From the NCBI RefSeq assembly GCF_031954365.1, contig NZ_JAUSVZ010000005.1: a DNA stretch of 64,000 bases; one strand, 5' to 3'. The translations under genes were made by a program, and so were the position numbers. Of this stretch, positions 27,668-36,437 are shown piece by piece (positions within the stretch are counted from its first letter, which is position 1; the number at the start of each line of letters is the position of its first letter). A model generated the notes under the pieces. It searched no databases. It was not told the origin of the DNA and was given only the letters and a program-made list of their open reading frames with translations. This stretch comes from Brevibacillus aydinogluensis. GTDB taxonomy: Bacteria; Bacillota; Bacilli; Brevibacillales; Brevibacillaceae.

Positions 27668-28045
27668 TTGATCAGCGCAACAAAACCGTTTGTGAAGTTT
27701 CACCGCTATGACCAGGAGCTGGTCTCCGACATTCAGGCGCTTAATTCCTCCGGCTACCACAAGGACGATATCTGGGTCCTACGGTGGAATCCGGACAAAA
27801 ACCACTCCAACCAGCGCGACAACTACTACAAGTACAGCAGCCATTCCGAGGATGTCATCGGCGATATCGACAGCAAAGCACATGTCTTTGAAAACGGCGG
27901 CGAAGAGCTGCGGACTCGTTTGGAGAAGCTGGGGCTGAGCAAGGACGAAGCCTCGGCACTGTTCCGCGAGCTGCAGGAGTCGGATTACTCCTGCCTGCTG
28001 GTCGTGCGGGATCTCAAGGACAATATCATAAAGATGAGCAACTGA
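27668..28045 (+). CDS. General stress protein 17M-like (YflT domain)
   Basis: Protein of 125 residues resembling the heat-induced YflT/GSP17M family: KFHRYDQELVSDIQALNSSGY at the start, then SSHSEDVIGDIDSK, then the helical LRTRLEKLGLSKDEASALFRELQ, and a final strand CLLVVRDLKD. It is cytosolic, with no cysteine cluster or membrane segment apart from one Cys near the end. Translation should begin at the TTG at 27668, given the GGGGGAAG 4-5 nt upstream; no ATG is available. Relatives are sigma-B dependent; I could not see a convincing sigma-B promoter in the 270-bp upstream gap, which it shares with the divergent acyltransferase gene. Confidence 0.8.
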   Translation: MISATKPFVKFHRYDQELVSDIQALNSSGYHKDDIWVLRWNPDKNHSNQRDNYYKYSSHSEDVIGDIDSKAHVFENGGEELRTRLEKLGLSKDEASALFRELQESDYSCLLVVRDLKDNIIKMSN

Positions 28046-28082
28046 TTCCTCGCATAAGAGAGGTGCCTTTCGCGCACTGAAA

Positions 28083-28112
28083 AAAGCCGCTGCTATGCCG
28101 CAGCGGCTTTAT
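28083..28112. terminator. Bidirectional terminator
   Basis: GCCGCTGC (28087-28094) pairs with GCAGCGGC (28101-28108), with A-rich and T-rich flanks, between the convergent stress-protein and DUF1292 genes. Confidence 0.8.
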
Positions 28113-28132
28113 TGCATGTGTTTTTGTGATGC

Positions 28133-28483
28133 TTACTTTGTTTCGTCGACCAGTTCGATGCCTTCCAGCACTTCGTTGAGCTTGACGTAGACGGCTGCTT
28201 CCTCGTTTTCCTCCAGCGGCACCATTTCACCGCCGTCGACCTGGAATACGAAGATGTCCACTTCTTCATCCACGTCGTCTGCTTGCGCCTCGTCTTCAAC
28301 AGCGTCGGTCAAGGCGACGTATTCCTTTCCGTTTAGTTCAAACAAGGCGATGACTTCGAAGTCGCCAAGCGGTTCGCCGTTTTCGTCGTCCAGCGTAATG
28401 ATGTCGCCCAGTTCCAGGTCTTTGTTTTCTGCGGTCAATGTGTTCACGTCCTTATTGAAAGATTCATGATACGTGTCCATCAT
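28133..28483 (-). CDS. DUF1292 family protein
   Basis: Very acidic protein of 116 residues. The core GDIITLDDENGEPLGDFEVIALFELNGKEYVAL and the later DIFVFQVDGGEMVPLEENEE match the DUF1292 (YrzB-like) family of Firmicutes, whose function is not established. There is no signal or membrane segment. The start is uncertain: adjacent ATGs at 28483 and 28480 have only an A-rich upstream stretch, and a TTG at 28507 also fits. Unlike the classical arrangement, it is not next to alaS or ruvX-type genes. Confidence 0.8.
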   Translation of the reverse strand: MMDTYHESFNKDVNTLTAENKDLELGDIITLDDENGEPLGDFEVIALFELNGKEYVALTDAVEDEAQADDVDEEVDIFVFQVDGGEMVPLEENEEAAVYVKLNEVLEGIELVDETK

Positions 28484-28520
28484 ACAGGTTTTTTCGCAAA
28501 GACGCAAACACGCATGGCTG

Positions 28521-29957
28521 TCAGCTGACAGGCAGCCTCACCTCGAAGGTGGAACCTTGGTGCAGCTGACTCGTGACGGAAATGGTTCCGCCGTGGTTGT
28601 GAATAATCCGGTAGCTGACCATCAACCCCAGACCTGTCCCGTTCTCCTTGGTCGTGTAAAACGGCTCCCCCAGTCTCGCCAGGCGATCTTCGGGAATGCC
28701 GCAGCCTTGATCGCGGAAGCTGATGACAACCGTGTCTTCCTCCCGCCGCACGCTCACGTGCACTTCGCCTCCGTCCGGCATGGCCTCGATGGCGTTTTTC
28801 AAAAGATTGAGAAACACCTGTTTGAGCTGGTTCTCCTCGCACATGACCGCAGGCAGATTGGGTTCGTGATGGATGAAGATGCGGACGTTGTGCATGACGG
28901 CGTGTGTCTCCGCCAGCACGATAATATGCTCCAGCATGGGAACGACGTCCCTCTCCTTGAAGGCGATGTCCTGCGGTTTGGCCAGCACGAGCAGTTCACT
29001 GATAATTTTGTCGATCCGGTTTAACTCCGACAACATGATGGTAAAGTACTGCTGCTTGTCCTGATGGTGGGAGTACATCAGCTGCAAAAAGCCCTTGAGC
29101 GAGGTCAGGGGGTTGCGGATCTCGTGCGCCACTCCGGCCGCCAGCTGACCGATGACGGAGAGCAGTTCCGACTTGCGGACCATCTCCTCCGCCTGTTTTC
29201 GCTCCGTGATGTCCTGCAGAATGCCGATTACGGCCGGCTTCCCCTTGTAGATCGTGGTCTTCTGCAGCACTTCGAGATGAACAATGTTGCCGTCGCTGCG
29301 CAGACCGTGAAACTGATAACGAATGGGCGAGCGGTCTCCCTTGCTGCGGCGGCTCTGGTTTTTCAGCACAATCTCCCGTTCCTGCGGCACGACCAGATCG
29401 ACCGCTCCTAGCCGCATCATGTCCTCCTGGGTGTAGCCGAACATCTCGGCCATGCGGGGATTGACGTAGACGAAGCTGTGTTCGTTCACGTACGCAATGT
29501 ACACGCCGACCAACGTGTCCTCGACCAGACTGCGGTACAATTCCTCCGCTTCCTGCAGTTCATGCTCGATGCGCTTGCGCTCCGTAATCTCCGTCGAGGA
29601 GCCGACCACTTCCACGACCCGCCCCTGTTCGATGATCGGGGAGAGGGTCGTCGTAAAAATTCGTTCCCCCATGGTTGACTCATACTCCACCACATGGCCG
29701 TCATACGCCTTTTCGTACATGGACATGATGTCATCGCTGCACAACTGCAATACGTCTTGCAGCCGCTTGCCGCTGATGCTGTCCGTCGTCAGTCCGAACT
29801 CTCTGGCCAACTTTCCTTCCGAGAGGGTGAACACGAACTGACCGTCTGCGTCACGCTTGTACTTGAAAATGTGATTGTGCAGATTTTCCACAGTTCGGCG
29901 TAGTTCGTCCTTGTTCAAGTCGACCGACGGTTTTCCGGTGTAGATCCCTGCTTGCAA
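28521..29957 (-). CDS. PAS-domain sensor histidine kinase (sporulation-kinase type)
   Basis: Soluble histidine kinase of 478 residues: a PAS-like domain (about 20-130, ending SSTEITERKR), a second PAS/PAC (about 138-255, ending ILQDITERKQ), a HisKA dimerisation helix with phospho-acceptor His278 (GVAHEIRNPLTSL), and a HATPase_c domain (NLLKNAIEAM, DQGCGIPED, TGLGLMVSYRII). No membrane segment is present, so a cytosolic signal is sensed. The start is TTG at 29957 with AAAGGAGTG 8-9 nt upstream. No response regulator is adjacent, as is usual for kinases feeding the Spo0F/Spo0A phosphorelay; that role is inferred. Confidence 0.9.
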   Translation of the reverse strand: MQAGIYTGKPSVDLNKDELRRTVENLHNHIFKYKRDADGQFVFTLSEGKLAREFGLTTDSISGKRLQDVLQLCSDDIMSMYEKAYDGHVVEYESTMGERIFTTTLSPIIEQGRVVEVVGSSTEITERKRIEHELQEAEELYRSLVEDTLVGVYIAYVNEHSFVYVNPRMAEMFGYTQEDMMRLGAVDLVVPQEREIVLKNQSRRSKGDRSPIRYQFHGLRSDGNIVHLEVLQKTTIYKGKPAVIGILQDITERKQAEEMVRKSELLSVIGQLAAGVAHEIRNPLTSLKGFLQLMYSHHQDKQQYFTIMLSELNRIDKIISELLVLAKPQDIAFKERDVVPMLEHIIVLAETHAVMHNVRIFIHHEPNLPAVMCEENQLKQVFLNLLKNAIEAMPDGGEVHVSVRREEDTVVISFRDQGCGIPEDRLARLGEPFYTTKENGTGLGLMVSYRIIHNHGGTISVTSQLHQGSTFEVRLPVS

Positions 29958-30073
29958 CAGGCGAGCACTCCTTTACCCTGAGAATGAGATGCAACAAGAA
30001 TTCGCTGTGCCTTCCACGTTTCCTCTTTTTTCCTAAAAAAATCGTATCTTCCGCAATCTGCGCCCGCATGGTT

Positions 30074-30103
30074 TTGTCAAAATCTTTCTATTTTTGGTAT
30101 AAT
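30074..30103 (+). promoter_or_regulatory. Sigma-A-like promoter of the epimerase gene
   Basis: -35 TTGTCA (30074-30079), 18-bp spacer, -10 TATAAT (30098-30103), 42 bp before the GTG start. Confidence 0.65.
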
Positions 30104-30145
30104 TGGATGGGTTGTGGGCACATCTCTCCGAGAAAGGGTGGTCGT

Positions 30146-31063
30146 GTGAAGAAAAAAATCATTCTCGCAGGGGGTTCCGGTTTTCTTGGGCAATCACTGG
30201 CTGCGTTGTTGACTCAGAAAGGATATGACGTCGTCATCTTGACGAGAGGCGCGTCGACCGAACGAAATCATGTCCGGTACGTTCACTGGGACGGCGCGAC
30301 CATCGACACGTGGACGGACGAAATCGACGGAAGCCATGCCGTCATCAACCTCACCGGGAAAAGCGTCAACTGCATCTATACCAAAAAAAACCGGGACGAA
30401 ATCATCCGCTCCCGCCTGGATTCCGTCAACGTGTTGGCCGACACCATTTTGACCTGCAAGCATCCGCCCAAAGTCTTTGTTCAGGCGGGGTCCCTGGCCA
30501 TTTTCGGCGACACGCGAAACCTCTGCGACGAGGATGCCCCACATGGAACGGGATTTTCCGCTGACGTCTGCAAACAATGGGAAACAGCCTTTTTTTCCAG
30601 GGAGCTGCCTTCGACCAGACAAGTGCTATTGCGGATCGGCTTTGTGCTGGGTCGCGACGGCGGCGCGCTTGAACCGATGATCAAGCTGACCCGGTACAAC
30701 CTGGGAGGAACCATCGGGAAGGGCAATCAGTACATCAGCTGGCTGCATATTGACGATATGAACCAGATCTTCCTCGCAGCTGTCGAAGACGACAGGATGA
30801 CCGGCATCTACAACGCGACCGGGCCGCACCCGGTCACAAACAAGGAATTCATGGCTGTGCTGAGAAAGGTGCTGAACAAGGGGTGGGCACCCCCGACTCC
30901 TGCGCCTCTGGTGTGGCTGGGAGCATACGTCTTCATGCGGACGGAACCAAGCCTGGCGCTGACCGGCAGAAATTGTGTGCCAAAGCGGTTGGCGGATCAC
31001 GGTTTTCGCTTCCGCCATCCCGACCTGGAGGCAGCGCTGTTCGACCTGCTCGGCAAGCCGTAG
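30146..31063 (+). CDS. TIGR01777-type NAD-dependent epimerase/dehydratase
   Basis: Extended short-chain dehydrogenase of 305 residues. The nucleotide motif ILAGGSGFLGQSLA (about 5-18) is at the N terminus; INLTGKSVN and NATGPHPVTNKEFM mark this subfamily (B. subtilis YfhF-like). The usual YxxxK is replaced by the loop with SLAIFGD, as is common in TIGR01777. The C terminus has the family's LALTGRNCVPKRLADHGFRFRHPDL. The start is GTG at 30146 (AAAGGG upstream); the longer frame would cross the promoter. Substrate is unknown; E. coli YfcH and FtsZ-associated SulA-family proteins are distant relatives. Confidence 0.9.
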   Translation: MKKKIILAGGSGFLGQSLAALLTQKGYDVVILTRGASTERNHVRYVHWDGATIDTWTDEIDGSHAVINLTGKSVNCIYTKKNRDEIIRSRLDSVNVLADTILTCKHPPKVFVQAGSLAIFGDTRNLCDEDAPHGTGFSADVCKQWETAFFSRELPSTRQVLLRIGFVLGRDGGALEPMIKLTRYNLGGTIGKGNQYISWLHIDDMNQIFLAAVEDDRMTGIYNATGPHPVTNKEFMAVLRKVLNKGWAPPTPAPLVWLGAYVFMRTEPSLALTGRNCVPKRLADHGFRFRHPDLEAALFDLLGKP

Positions 31064-31071
31064 TCCCGCCA

Positions 31072-31104
31072 AAAAGAAACAGCCTGCGGTCCCCCCGCAG
31101 GCTG
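31072..31104. terminator. Bidirectional terminator
   Basis: CAGCCTGCGG (31080-31089) pairs with CCGCAGGCTG (31095-31104); a T-rich tract follows on the minus strand, between the epimerase and the 56-residue gene. Confidence 0.75.
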
Positions 31105-31113
31105 CCCTCGATT

Positions 31114-31284
31114 CTATTCTTTTACTTCTTGCAGCACGCCTTTTTCCATCAGGAACGCCTCTTCCGCCTGCAAGATGGCAATGATGGCATCCCGCTGGAC
31201 GTATTTGCCGGATTCGGCGAGGCGGCGTTCGATATACCGAAGCAGTTCTTCAAAGTCGAGAATCTGGACTTGCTGGTCGCTCAC
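31114..31284 (-). CDS. 56-residue protein, unknown
   Basis: Short gene starting at GTG 31284 with AAGGGGGGAAC upstream and ending at TAG 31114. The product (MSDQQVQILDFEELLRYIER... QEVKE) is predicted to be two amphipathic helices and is acidic. It faintly recalls small YozD-type Bacillus proteins, but that is not a safe assignment. It lies 23 bp downstream of the ABC permease on the same strand, so it is probably the last gene of the sigma/ABC operon. Confidence 0.65.
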   Translation of the reverse strand: MSDQQVQILDFEELLRYIERRLAESGKYVQRDAIIAILQAEEAFLMEKGVLQEVKE

Positions 31285-31307
31285 GACGTTCCCCCCTTAT
31301 ACCCTTC

Positions 31308-32174
31308 CTATTGTACACGAACCGGGCGCTTCTTCCAACTCCACCACCTGCGCCGCACCGGTTTCAGCAGATATCCGCTCCACAGCATGAACAGCACGCT
31401 CAGCGCCAGGTAACAGCAGGCAAAAAACAGCCAGGGGGTAAAGGCAAACTCCACCGACGGCATCAGCGAATCGTCGAGGATGGCGAAGAGCACGATCACC
31501 GGGTTGATTCCAGCCAGAATTTGCAGTTCCGGAAGACTCCACACCACTGCCTGGGAATACCGTTCCGGATCGATCTGCTGCAAAATTTCGCCGAGGAAGA
31601 AAAACAGCAGGCCGGTTCCGACGACAAAGCAAAACGCGATGCCGTACGCGGTAATCGTGCTGACGGCGGTTCGCTTGATCCAGGTGGAACAGAACAAGCC
31701 AAGCGATCCCAGAAAAAGGATGTTGACGGCGAAGAACAGGACCAGCTTCACCACCTGTTCCGGCGACACGTTGCCGTACAGCATGACCAGGCTGTACAGG
31801 GGCATGGACGCGGTCAGAAGCAGGCTGGTAAAGGCGAGCGACGTGACCAGCTTGCTCCAGACGATCGTGCGGGGCGACAGCTGGGTAGTGAGCAAAATGT
31901 TGAGCGTCTGACGTTCCCTCTCGCCGCTGATGGCGCCCGCTGTCAGCGCCGGAACGACAAAGCAGATCATGGCGTAATGGATCGCTGCCGAGATGAGGAA
32001 CAGTTCCCCGTTTTCTCCCAGCGTTCCCGCACTGGACGGGCTGATCAGCAGCAGCCCAAGCGGAATGCCTCCCATGATCAGCAGAAACAGCGTGAGAATC
32101 CACACGGTCCGCTTTGTGCGGAACCGTTCCCGCAGTTCCTTGACGAGGATCGGATTGGACAGAAAATCCCGCAT
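31308..32174 (-). CDS. ABC-2 type transporter permease
   Basis: Integral membrane protein of 288 residues with about six transmembrane segments: TVWILTLFLLIMGGIPLGLL, AAIHYAMICFVVPALTAG, SLAFTSLLLTASMPLYSLVM, LVLFFAVNILFLGSLGLFC, ITAYGIAFCFVVGTGLLFFF and LFFACCYLALSVLFMLW. NPILVKELRERFRT at the start and GAISGERERQTLNILLTT after the second segment are typical of ABC-2 permeases. Its ATG overlaps the ATPase gene's TGA (TGATG), so translation is coupled. The pair probably exports or remodels something at the membrane; the substrate is unknown. Confidence 0.9.
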   Translation of the reverse strand: MRDFLSNPILVKELRERFRTKRTVWILTLFLLIMGGIPLGLLLISPSSAGTLGENGELFLISAAIHYAMICFVVPALTAGAISGERERQTLNILLTTQLSPRTIVWSKLVTSLAFTSLLLTASMPLYSLVMLYGNVSPEQVVKLVLFFAVNILFLGSLGLFCSTWIKRTAVSTITAYGIAFCFVVGTGLLFFFLGEILQQIDPERYSQAVVWSLPELQILAGINPVIVLFAILDDSLMPSVEFAFTPWLFFACCYLALSVLFMLWSGYLLKPVRRRWWSWKKRPVRVQ

Positions 32175-33100
32175 CAGCCTCCCACTCCTTCCGTGATGGC
32201 CAAAAAGACGGCTTCCAGGTTTTCGCTGGACTCGCCAAAGTACGTGACAGTCGCACCCGCGTTCACCAATTCTTGCAGCAATTGGGCTTTTTCCGCTTCG
32301 CCTCCGACAAACCGAAAGCGAAACCCGTCTTCCTGTTCCTCCAGATCCTTTACCAGGGGACACTGTGACAGAACGTGTCCCGCCTGATGGCAATTGGTCA
32401 GCGTCCGCACCAGCATGAGCGTAATGCCGCGGGCTCGGACGCTCACGTCATCCAGCGCTCCGCAGGCGATCAGCCTGCCCTGCTCGATCACGCCGATCTC
32501 GTCGCACAGCTCCGCCAACTCTGGCAGAATGTGGGAGCTGATCAGGATCGTCTTGCCCATCGCGCGAAGCTGTTTCAGGATTTCCCTGAGCTCAATGCGG
32601 GCGCGCGGGTCAAGTCCGGAAGCGGGCTCGTCCAGAATCAGCACCGCGGGATCGTGGACCAGGCACCGCGCCAGTCCCAGACGCTGCTGCATGCCCCGGG
32701 AGAGCGAATCGACGTAGGCGTCCACTTTGTTGGACAGGTTGACCAATTCCAGCAGATCGGCGATCAGGGCATTCCGTTTGTTCGCCGGAATCTTGTAGGC
32801 CCCGGCGTAAAAGTCCAGGTACTCTCGCACCGTCAGGTTGTCATAAACGCCGAAAAAATCAGGCATGTACCCAATCGACTGCCGAACGTCCGCAGGCTCC
32901 TTCATCACGTCGTAGCCGCAGACAAACGCCTGTCCCTCACTCGGCTCCAGCAACGTGGACAAAATCTGCATGGTGGTCGTCTTCCCCGCGCCATTGGGAC
33001 CGATGAAGCCGAACACCTTTCCCTGCTCAATCCGCAGATTGAGGTCGCTAAGCGCCCGCAGGCTGCCGTATCGCTTGCTCAGATGGATCGTTTCAATCAT
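32174..33100 (-). CDS. ABC transporter ATP-binding protein
   Basis: ATPase of 308 residues. Walker A is GPNGAGKTTTM (about 34-44), signature LSRGMQQRLGLARCLVHDP (about 135-153), Walker B AVLILDEPASGLDP (about 154-167), switch His in ILISSHILPE. A C-terminal extension of about 90 residues (RGITLMLVRTLTNCHQ, GGEAEKAQLLQELVNAG) follows, as in ABC-2/gliding-type exporters. Its start overlaps the upstream gene's stop by 8 bp, so all genes of this operon are coupled. Confidence 0.93.
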   Translation of the reverse strand: MIETIHLSKRYGSLRALSDLNLRIEQGKVFGFIGPNGAGKTTTMQILSTLLEPSEGQAFVCGYDVMKEPADVRQSIGYMPDFFGVYDNLTVREYLDFYAGAYKIPANKRNALIADLLELVNLSNKVDAYVDSLSRGMQQRLGLARCLVHDPAVLILDEPASGLDPRARIELREILKQLRAMGKTILISSHILPELAELCDEIGVIEQGRLIACGALDDVSVRARGITLMLVRTLTNCHQAGHVLSQCPLVKDLEEQEDGFRFRFVGGEAEKAQLLQELVNAGATVTYFGESSENLEAVFLAITEGVGG

Positions 33101-35345
33101 GGCGCACAGGTTCCCTCCCCTCTACCTGGAAGAACGGGATCGGCAGCGAAAGACGCTTTGCACCCGGGTGGGAGAAGCGAAGCAGGACAGTGCCGTCGGG
33201 CGTCAGGTACTCGCTCAAGTCCGCCTCGAGGACCAATCGCTTGTCTCTTGGCAGCGGCTTCCACTGCCCGCTCTTTTGGTGGAAAATCGCTTTCTGAAAC
33301 GGGCGGAACGAACTGTGGTCGAGCGGCACGATGAGCCGCTCCGCGTGGTGTCTCGCCTGACCCAGCTTCAGCGAAAACGTGACGCTGCCTTTTGCCACAT
33401 CCCACAGATAAGGCGATTTCGGCTCCAATTCTCCGGTCGACTCTTGTATGCTCACGTCCAGCAGACCGTACGGATACGTGATCACGCCGCGCTTATCCGG
33501 TCGAAGCCGCACCGTTTGGCTGATCACGTTCCAGTAGTGGGAACGATGCTCTTCCTGAAAGGTGATGAGCGGGATGGGCTGGCTGTTGACGCCGAGAATT
33601 CGCACAGAATCACCGCCCTCGACTGACAGCACGTCGTCCTTCATCCAGTGGATACGCTCTTCCACAGAGGGACTCGTATTCTCGTAATCACTTCGGCTGG
33701 GCAGGTAGAGCGGCTCCAGTTTGGCGTCGACCCGCTTCGTTTCTCCCGGCCGCATGCTGCCGAGCGGAATCCGCTGCGGTCCCACCTCCACGTAGGCCGT
33801 CTCCAGCGGAAATGCCGTGTTGTTGGTCACCGTCCCGCGCAGCCTGTCTTTTCGCACGTAAAGGCTGGCCGCAAACTCGCCTGCATCGCGCATCAGTCCG
33901 AATCCGACCACCTGCCGCGGCGTCAGATACGGCACTTTCTGAAACTCCAGGACGTATGTCGTGTCCGCCTGCTTTTCCGACATCAACCCGTCCGGTTGGA
34001 AATTATATCGGTTGTAGGAAAGCGGCAGGGCAACAATCCCCGGCTGGACCTCCGTCCTGAAACGATCTTTGCTGACCGAAAGAAACGTGGACGCGGACTC
34101 CACCTCAGCCAGCTGCTCATCGAGAATCCGCACCCGATTGACGGAGTAACTGCTGTTTTCCCGGACGACCATCGGCTTGCCGATGAAAATGACCCCGACC
34201 ATCAAGAGCACAGCCATTCCCGGAATGACGCCCCACGCCCACTGCCGCCGGTTCAACCGTTTCAACAGCAAATAAGTGCCGGGGGCCACCGCCCCTACGT
34301 ACACGACCCACAGCACGGCGATCCAGACGGGATGAGGCGGTTGCACGTCGGGAATGTAGCGGCTCAGCTCGAGCAAGTGGCGATTGAACTGGTTGATGCG
34401 CCGTCCCTGTTCGAGCACATCCTGCACACCATGACGGATCAGGACGTTTTGCCACAACTCGTCACCGTGCTGCCAGGACGCAAGCGGCTCTGTCGTCACG
34501 TCATAATTGACAAACAGCAGCCGGCCGTGGCCCGCCTCTTGGGCAACGAACAGCGGCAGCGTGCTGTTGAAAACGGGAATGCTTCCGTCAGGCAGATTTT
34601 TCGCCGGCATATAGGCAGAGAGCGCCTGTTTCAGATCGACGCGTCCGCTTTTCGGCTCGATCGGCAAAACATCGGCAAACCGCCGGACTGCTTCCTCCTG
34701 ACCGGGTCCGGCGGACAAAATGACGACGCCGCCGCTCTTGATCCACTCTGTAATCGCCCTTACCTGTTCATCGCGCAGCTGCTTCACCTGTTCTCCACTC
34801 AGCGCGAGAATATCCAGGTTGCGGTACAGCCATGGCTCGTCCGGCAGCATCTCGGCGGTCAGGTTTTGCACGAGGACGTGGCCGCCGTCCATCTGCCGCT
34901 GTGTCAGCGTCAATACATGAAAAGCGCCGCTGCCGGAATCCAGCACGCCAATGATGCGTCCCTCATTGGGAAAACGCATCCGCAGCTTTTCCGACGCGAC
35001 CACCTTGTCACCCTGGGTCAGCCAGAGCCGCCATTCTTCCAAAAACAATTGCGCCGGCATGTCAAAGGCGATCGTCTTGCTTTCGCCTGCCGTCAGCTTT
35101 ACCGGCTGCCGAAGCACGCCATACCCGGTTTTTCTCGGTTTTCTTGCATTGGACAGCTCGACCAAACCGGAAAACGGCTGTTCCTGCGAGTGCACGGTCA
35201 CTTCCAGTCGTACCCAGGCATCGTATTTGAACACTCCGTTGAACGGCATGTGTACTTTCATCTCAACGCTGCCTTCGGCGGCAGCCGGCTGAGCGGCGAA
35301 ACTCAACCACACGACCGCGAAGACGAGCAGCCAACTCCTGTTCAT
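33093..35345 (-). CDS. Exported membrane protein with GATase-like domain
   Basis: Protein of 750 residues with a signal peptide (MNRSWLLVFAVVWLSFAAQP, cleavage after AAA). An Ig-like/beta region (about 27-130) comes first, then a class I glutamine-amidotransferase-like segment (ITEWIKSGGVVILSAGPGQE, about 196-216) without the catalytic triad. Two membrane helices follow (about 337-390, WIAVLWVVYVGAVAPGTYLL and IPGMAVLLMVGVIFIG), then a large extracellular beta-rich C-terminal half. It recalls the large accessory proteins encoded beside ABC-2 exporters. Its ATG follows GGAGGAGAACGAG, 18 bp after the propeller gene. Confidence 0.8.
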   Translation of the reverse strand: MNRSWLLVFAVVWLSFAAQPAAAEGSVEMKVHMPFNGVFKYDAWVRLEVTVHSQEQPFSGLVELSNARKPRKTGYGVLRQPVKLTAGESKTIAFDMPAQLFLEEWRLWLTQGDKVVASEKLRMRFPNEGRIIGVLDSGSGAFHVLTLTQRQMDGGHVLVQNLTAEMLPDEPWLYRNLDILALSGEQVKQLRDEQVRAITEWIKSGGVVILSAGPGQEEAVRRFADVLPIEPKSGRVDLKQALSAYMPAKNLPDGSIPVFNSTLPLFVAQEAGHGRLLFVNYDVTTEPLASWQHGDELWQNVLIRHGVQDVLEQGRRINQFNRHLLELSRYIPDVQPPHPVWIAVLWVVYVGAVAPGTYLLLKRLNRRQWAWGVIPGMAVLLMVGVIFIGKPMVVRENSSYSVNRVRILDEQLAEVESASTFLSVSKDRFRTEVQPGIVALPLSYNRYNFQPDGLMSEKQADTTYVLEFQKVPYLTPRQVVGFGLMRDAGEFAASLYVRKDRLRGTVTNNTAFPLETAYVEVGPQRIPLGSMRPGETKRVDAKLEPLYLPSRSDYENTSPSVEERIHWMKDDVLSVEGGDSVRILGVNSQPIPLITFQEEHRSHYWNVISQTVRLRPDKRGVITYPYGLLDVSIQESTGELEPKSPYLWDVAKGSVTFSLKLGQARHHAERLIVPLDHSSFRPFQKAIFHQKSGQWKPLPRDKRLVLEADLSEYLTPDGTVLLRFSHPGAKRLSLPIPFFQVEGREPVRHD

Positions 35346-35363
35346 CTCGTTCTCCTCCGCTCG

Positions 35364-36437
35364 TTATCGTGACGCCAGTGAGACGACCAATGTGTTCTCT
35401 GTCTCGTCGCCAGCCTGGAGCAGCAGCAAGTGCTCGCGGTCAGCCGCCCAGTGAGCCCGCACCAGACGTCCGCCCTTCCATGATCGGATCGGCACCTCTT
35501 TTAGCACAGGCGGCTGTTCGTTTACTTCCGCTTCCGCGAGGGTGCCTTCCGGAGTGGTGAACGTCAGGCTGGACTCACTGTTCCAGGACGGCCAGCCGCC
35601 TCGACCGACGAGCGTAGTCCGACCGGAGCGCATTTCCATCACGAACACGCTGCCCTGTTTTGTAAAGGCAAGCAGGCGTCCGTCGGGCGACCACTCCGGT
35701 TGACTGCCTTCTGCCACCTTCCAATCCCGCATGGAAACGATGCTGCTTACCCATATCTCCTCCACGCCGTCGCTCGTGCGCGTATAGACAATGCTGTCGT
35801 CGGCCGGCGACCAATTGGGAGAACGAAACGCAGCCCCCTCTTCCTCCTTGATCAAACGGCTGCTGCCCGACTGCTTGTCGTCGGGCACGTCCACGATCCA
35901 GAGCCGGGACGTCTCTCCCTGCTGCTCCACCACGGCCAACTGGTCGGCCCGATTGCTCCAGGACAGGGACGTGAAATCGCCGTGATCGACCGGCAGTGAC
36001 AGGTCCACTTTTTTATCCGGCTCGTGCAGCGCATACGTGCGGATGGTTGAACCGCCCGTCACGTACGCGATCCGCGTACCGTCGGCATTCAGATCGACCC
36101 GCTCCTGATCGATCACCGCTTCCATGGCGAGCAGCGACGGCTGCCGAACCGACAGCACACCATGCGGCCAGAAGCCGCACCAGACAGCCAGCACGAGCAG
36201 GATCACCCCGCCTGCCAGGCTCCAGACCAGGCGGAACCTGTTTGGCCGGGACCCCACCAGGCTTTGCTGCCGCTCCTTGTCCAGTTCCTTGATCCGCTGC
36301 AACAGCTGTTTTTTCAACTCCGCTTTCAGCTGGTAGTTCACCGGCACGGACCGGCGAAGCTTTTGCAGATGGGCCAGCAGTTGGGCGACGGAATGATCTT
36401 CTGACCAGTCGGTGGGGATGTGCTTCTCGTCTCTCAT
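35364..36437 (-). CDS. Probable anti-sigma factor with TolB-like beta-propeller
   Basis: Protein of 357 residues, single pass. The cytosolic N-terminal 65 residues are helical and charged (SVAQLLAHLQKLRRSVPVNY, ELKKQLLQRIKELDKERQQ), then comes one membrane helix (about 69-91, VWSLAGGVILLVLAVWCGFW). The outside part has at least four WD40/TolB-like blades (LNADGTRIAYVTGG, LSWSNRADQLAVVE, PNWSPADDSIVYTR, PEWSPDGRLLAFTK). Its ATG overlaps the sigma gene's TGA (ATGA). There is no zinc-finger ZAS motif, so the anti-sigma role rests on position and topology. Confidence 0.82.
   Translation of the reverse strand: MRDEKHIPTDWSEDHSVAQLLAHLQKLRRSVPVNYQLKAELKKQLLQRIKELDKERQQSLVGSRPNRFRLVWSLAGGVILLVLAVWCGFWPHGVLSVRQPSLLAMEAVIDQERVDLNADGTRIAYVTGGSTIRTYALHEPDKKVDLSLPVDHGDFTSLSWSNRADQLAVVEQQGETSRLWIVDVPDDKQSGSSRLIKEEEGAAFRSPNWSPADDSIVYTRTSDGVEEIWVSSIVSMRDWKVAEGSQPEWSPDGRLLAFTKQGSVFVMEMRSGRTTLVGRGGWPSWNSESSLTFTTPEGTLAEAEVNEQPPVLKEVPIRSWKGGRLVRAHWAADREHLLLLQAGDETENTLVVSLASR

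Noticed and set aside
29984..30145. 54-residue N-terminal extension of the epimerase
   Set aside because: It would be translated through the TTGTCA-TATAAT promoter; GTG 30146 has a ribosome site and gives the normal family start.
33648..35372. 574-codon plus-strand frame opposite the 750-residue gene
   Set aside because: Shadow; the minus-strand frame has signal peptide, helices and coupled stops.
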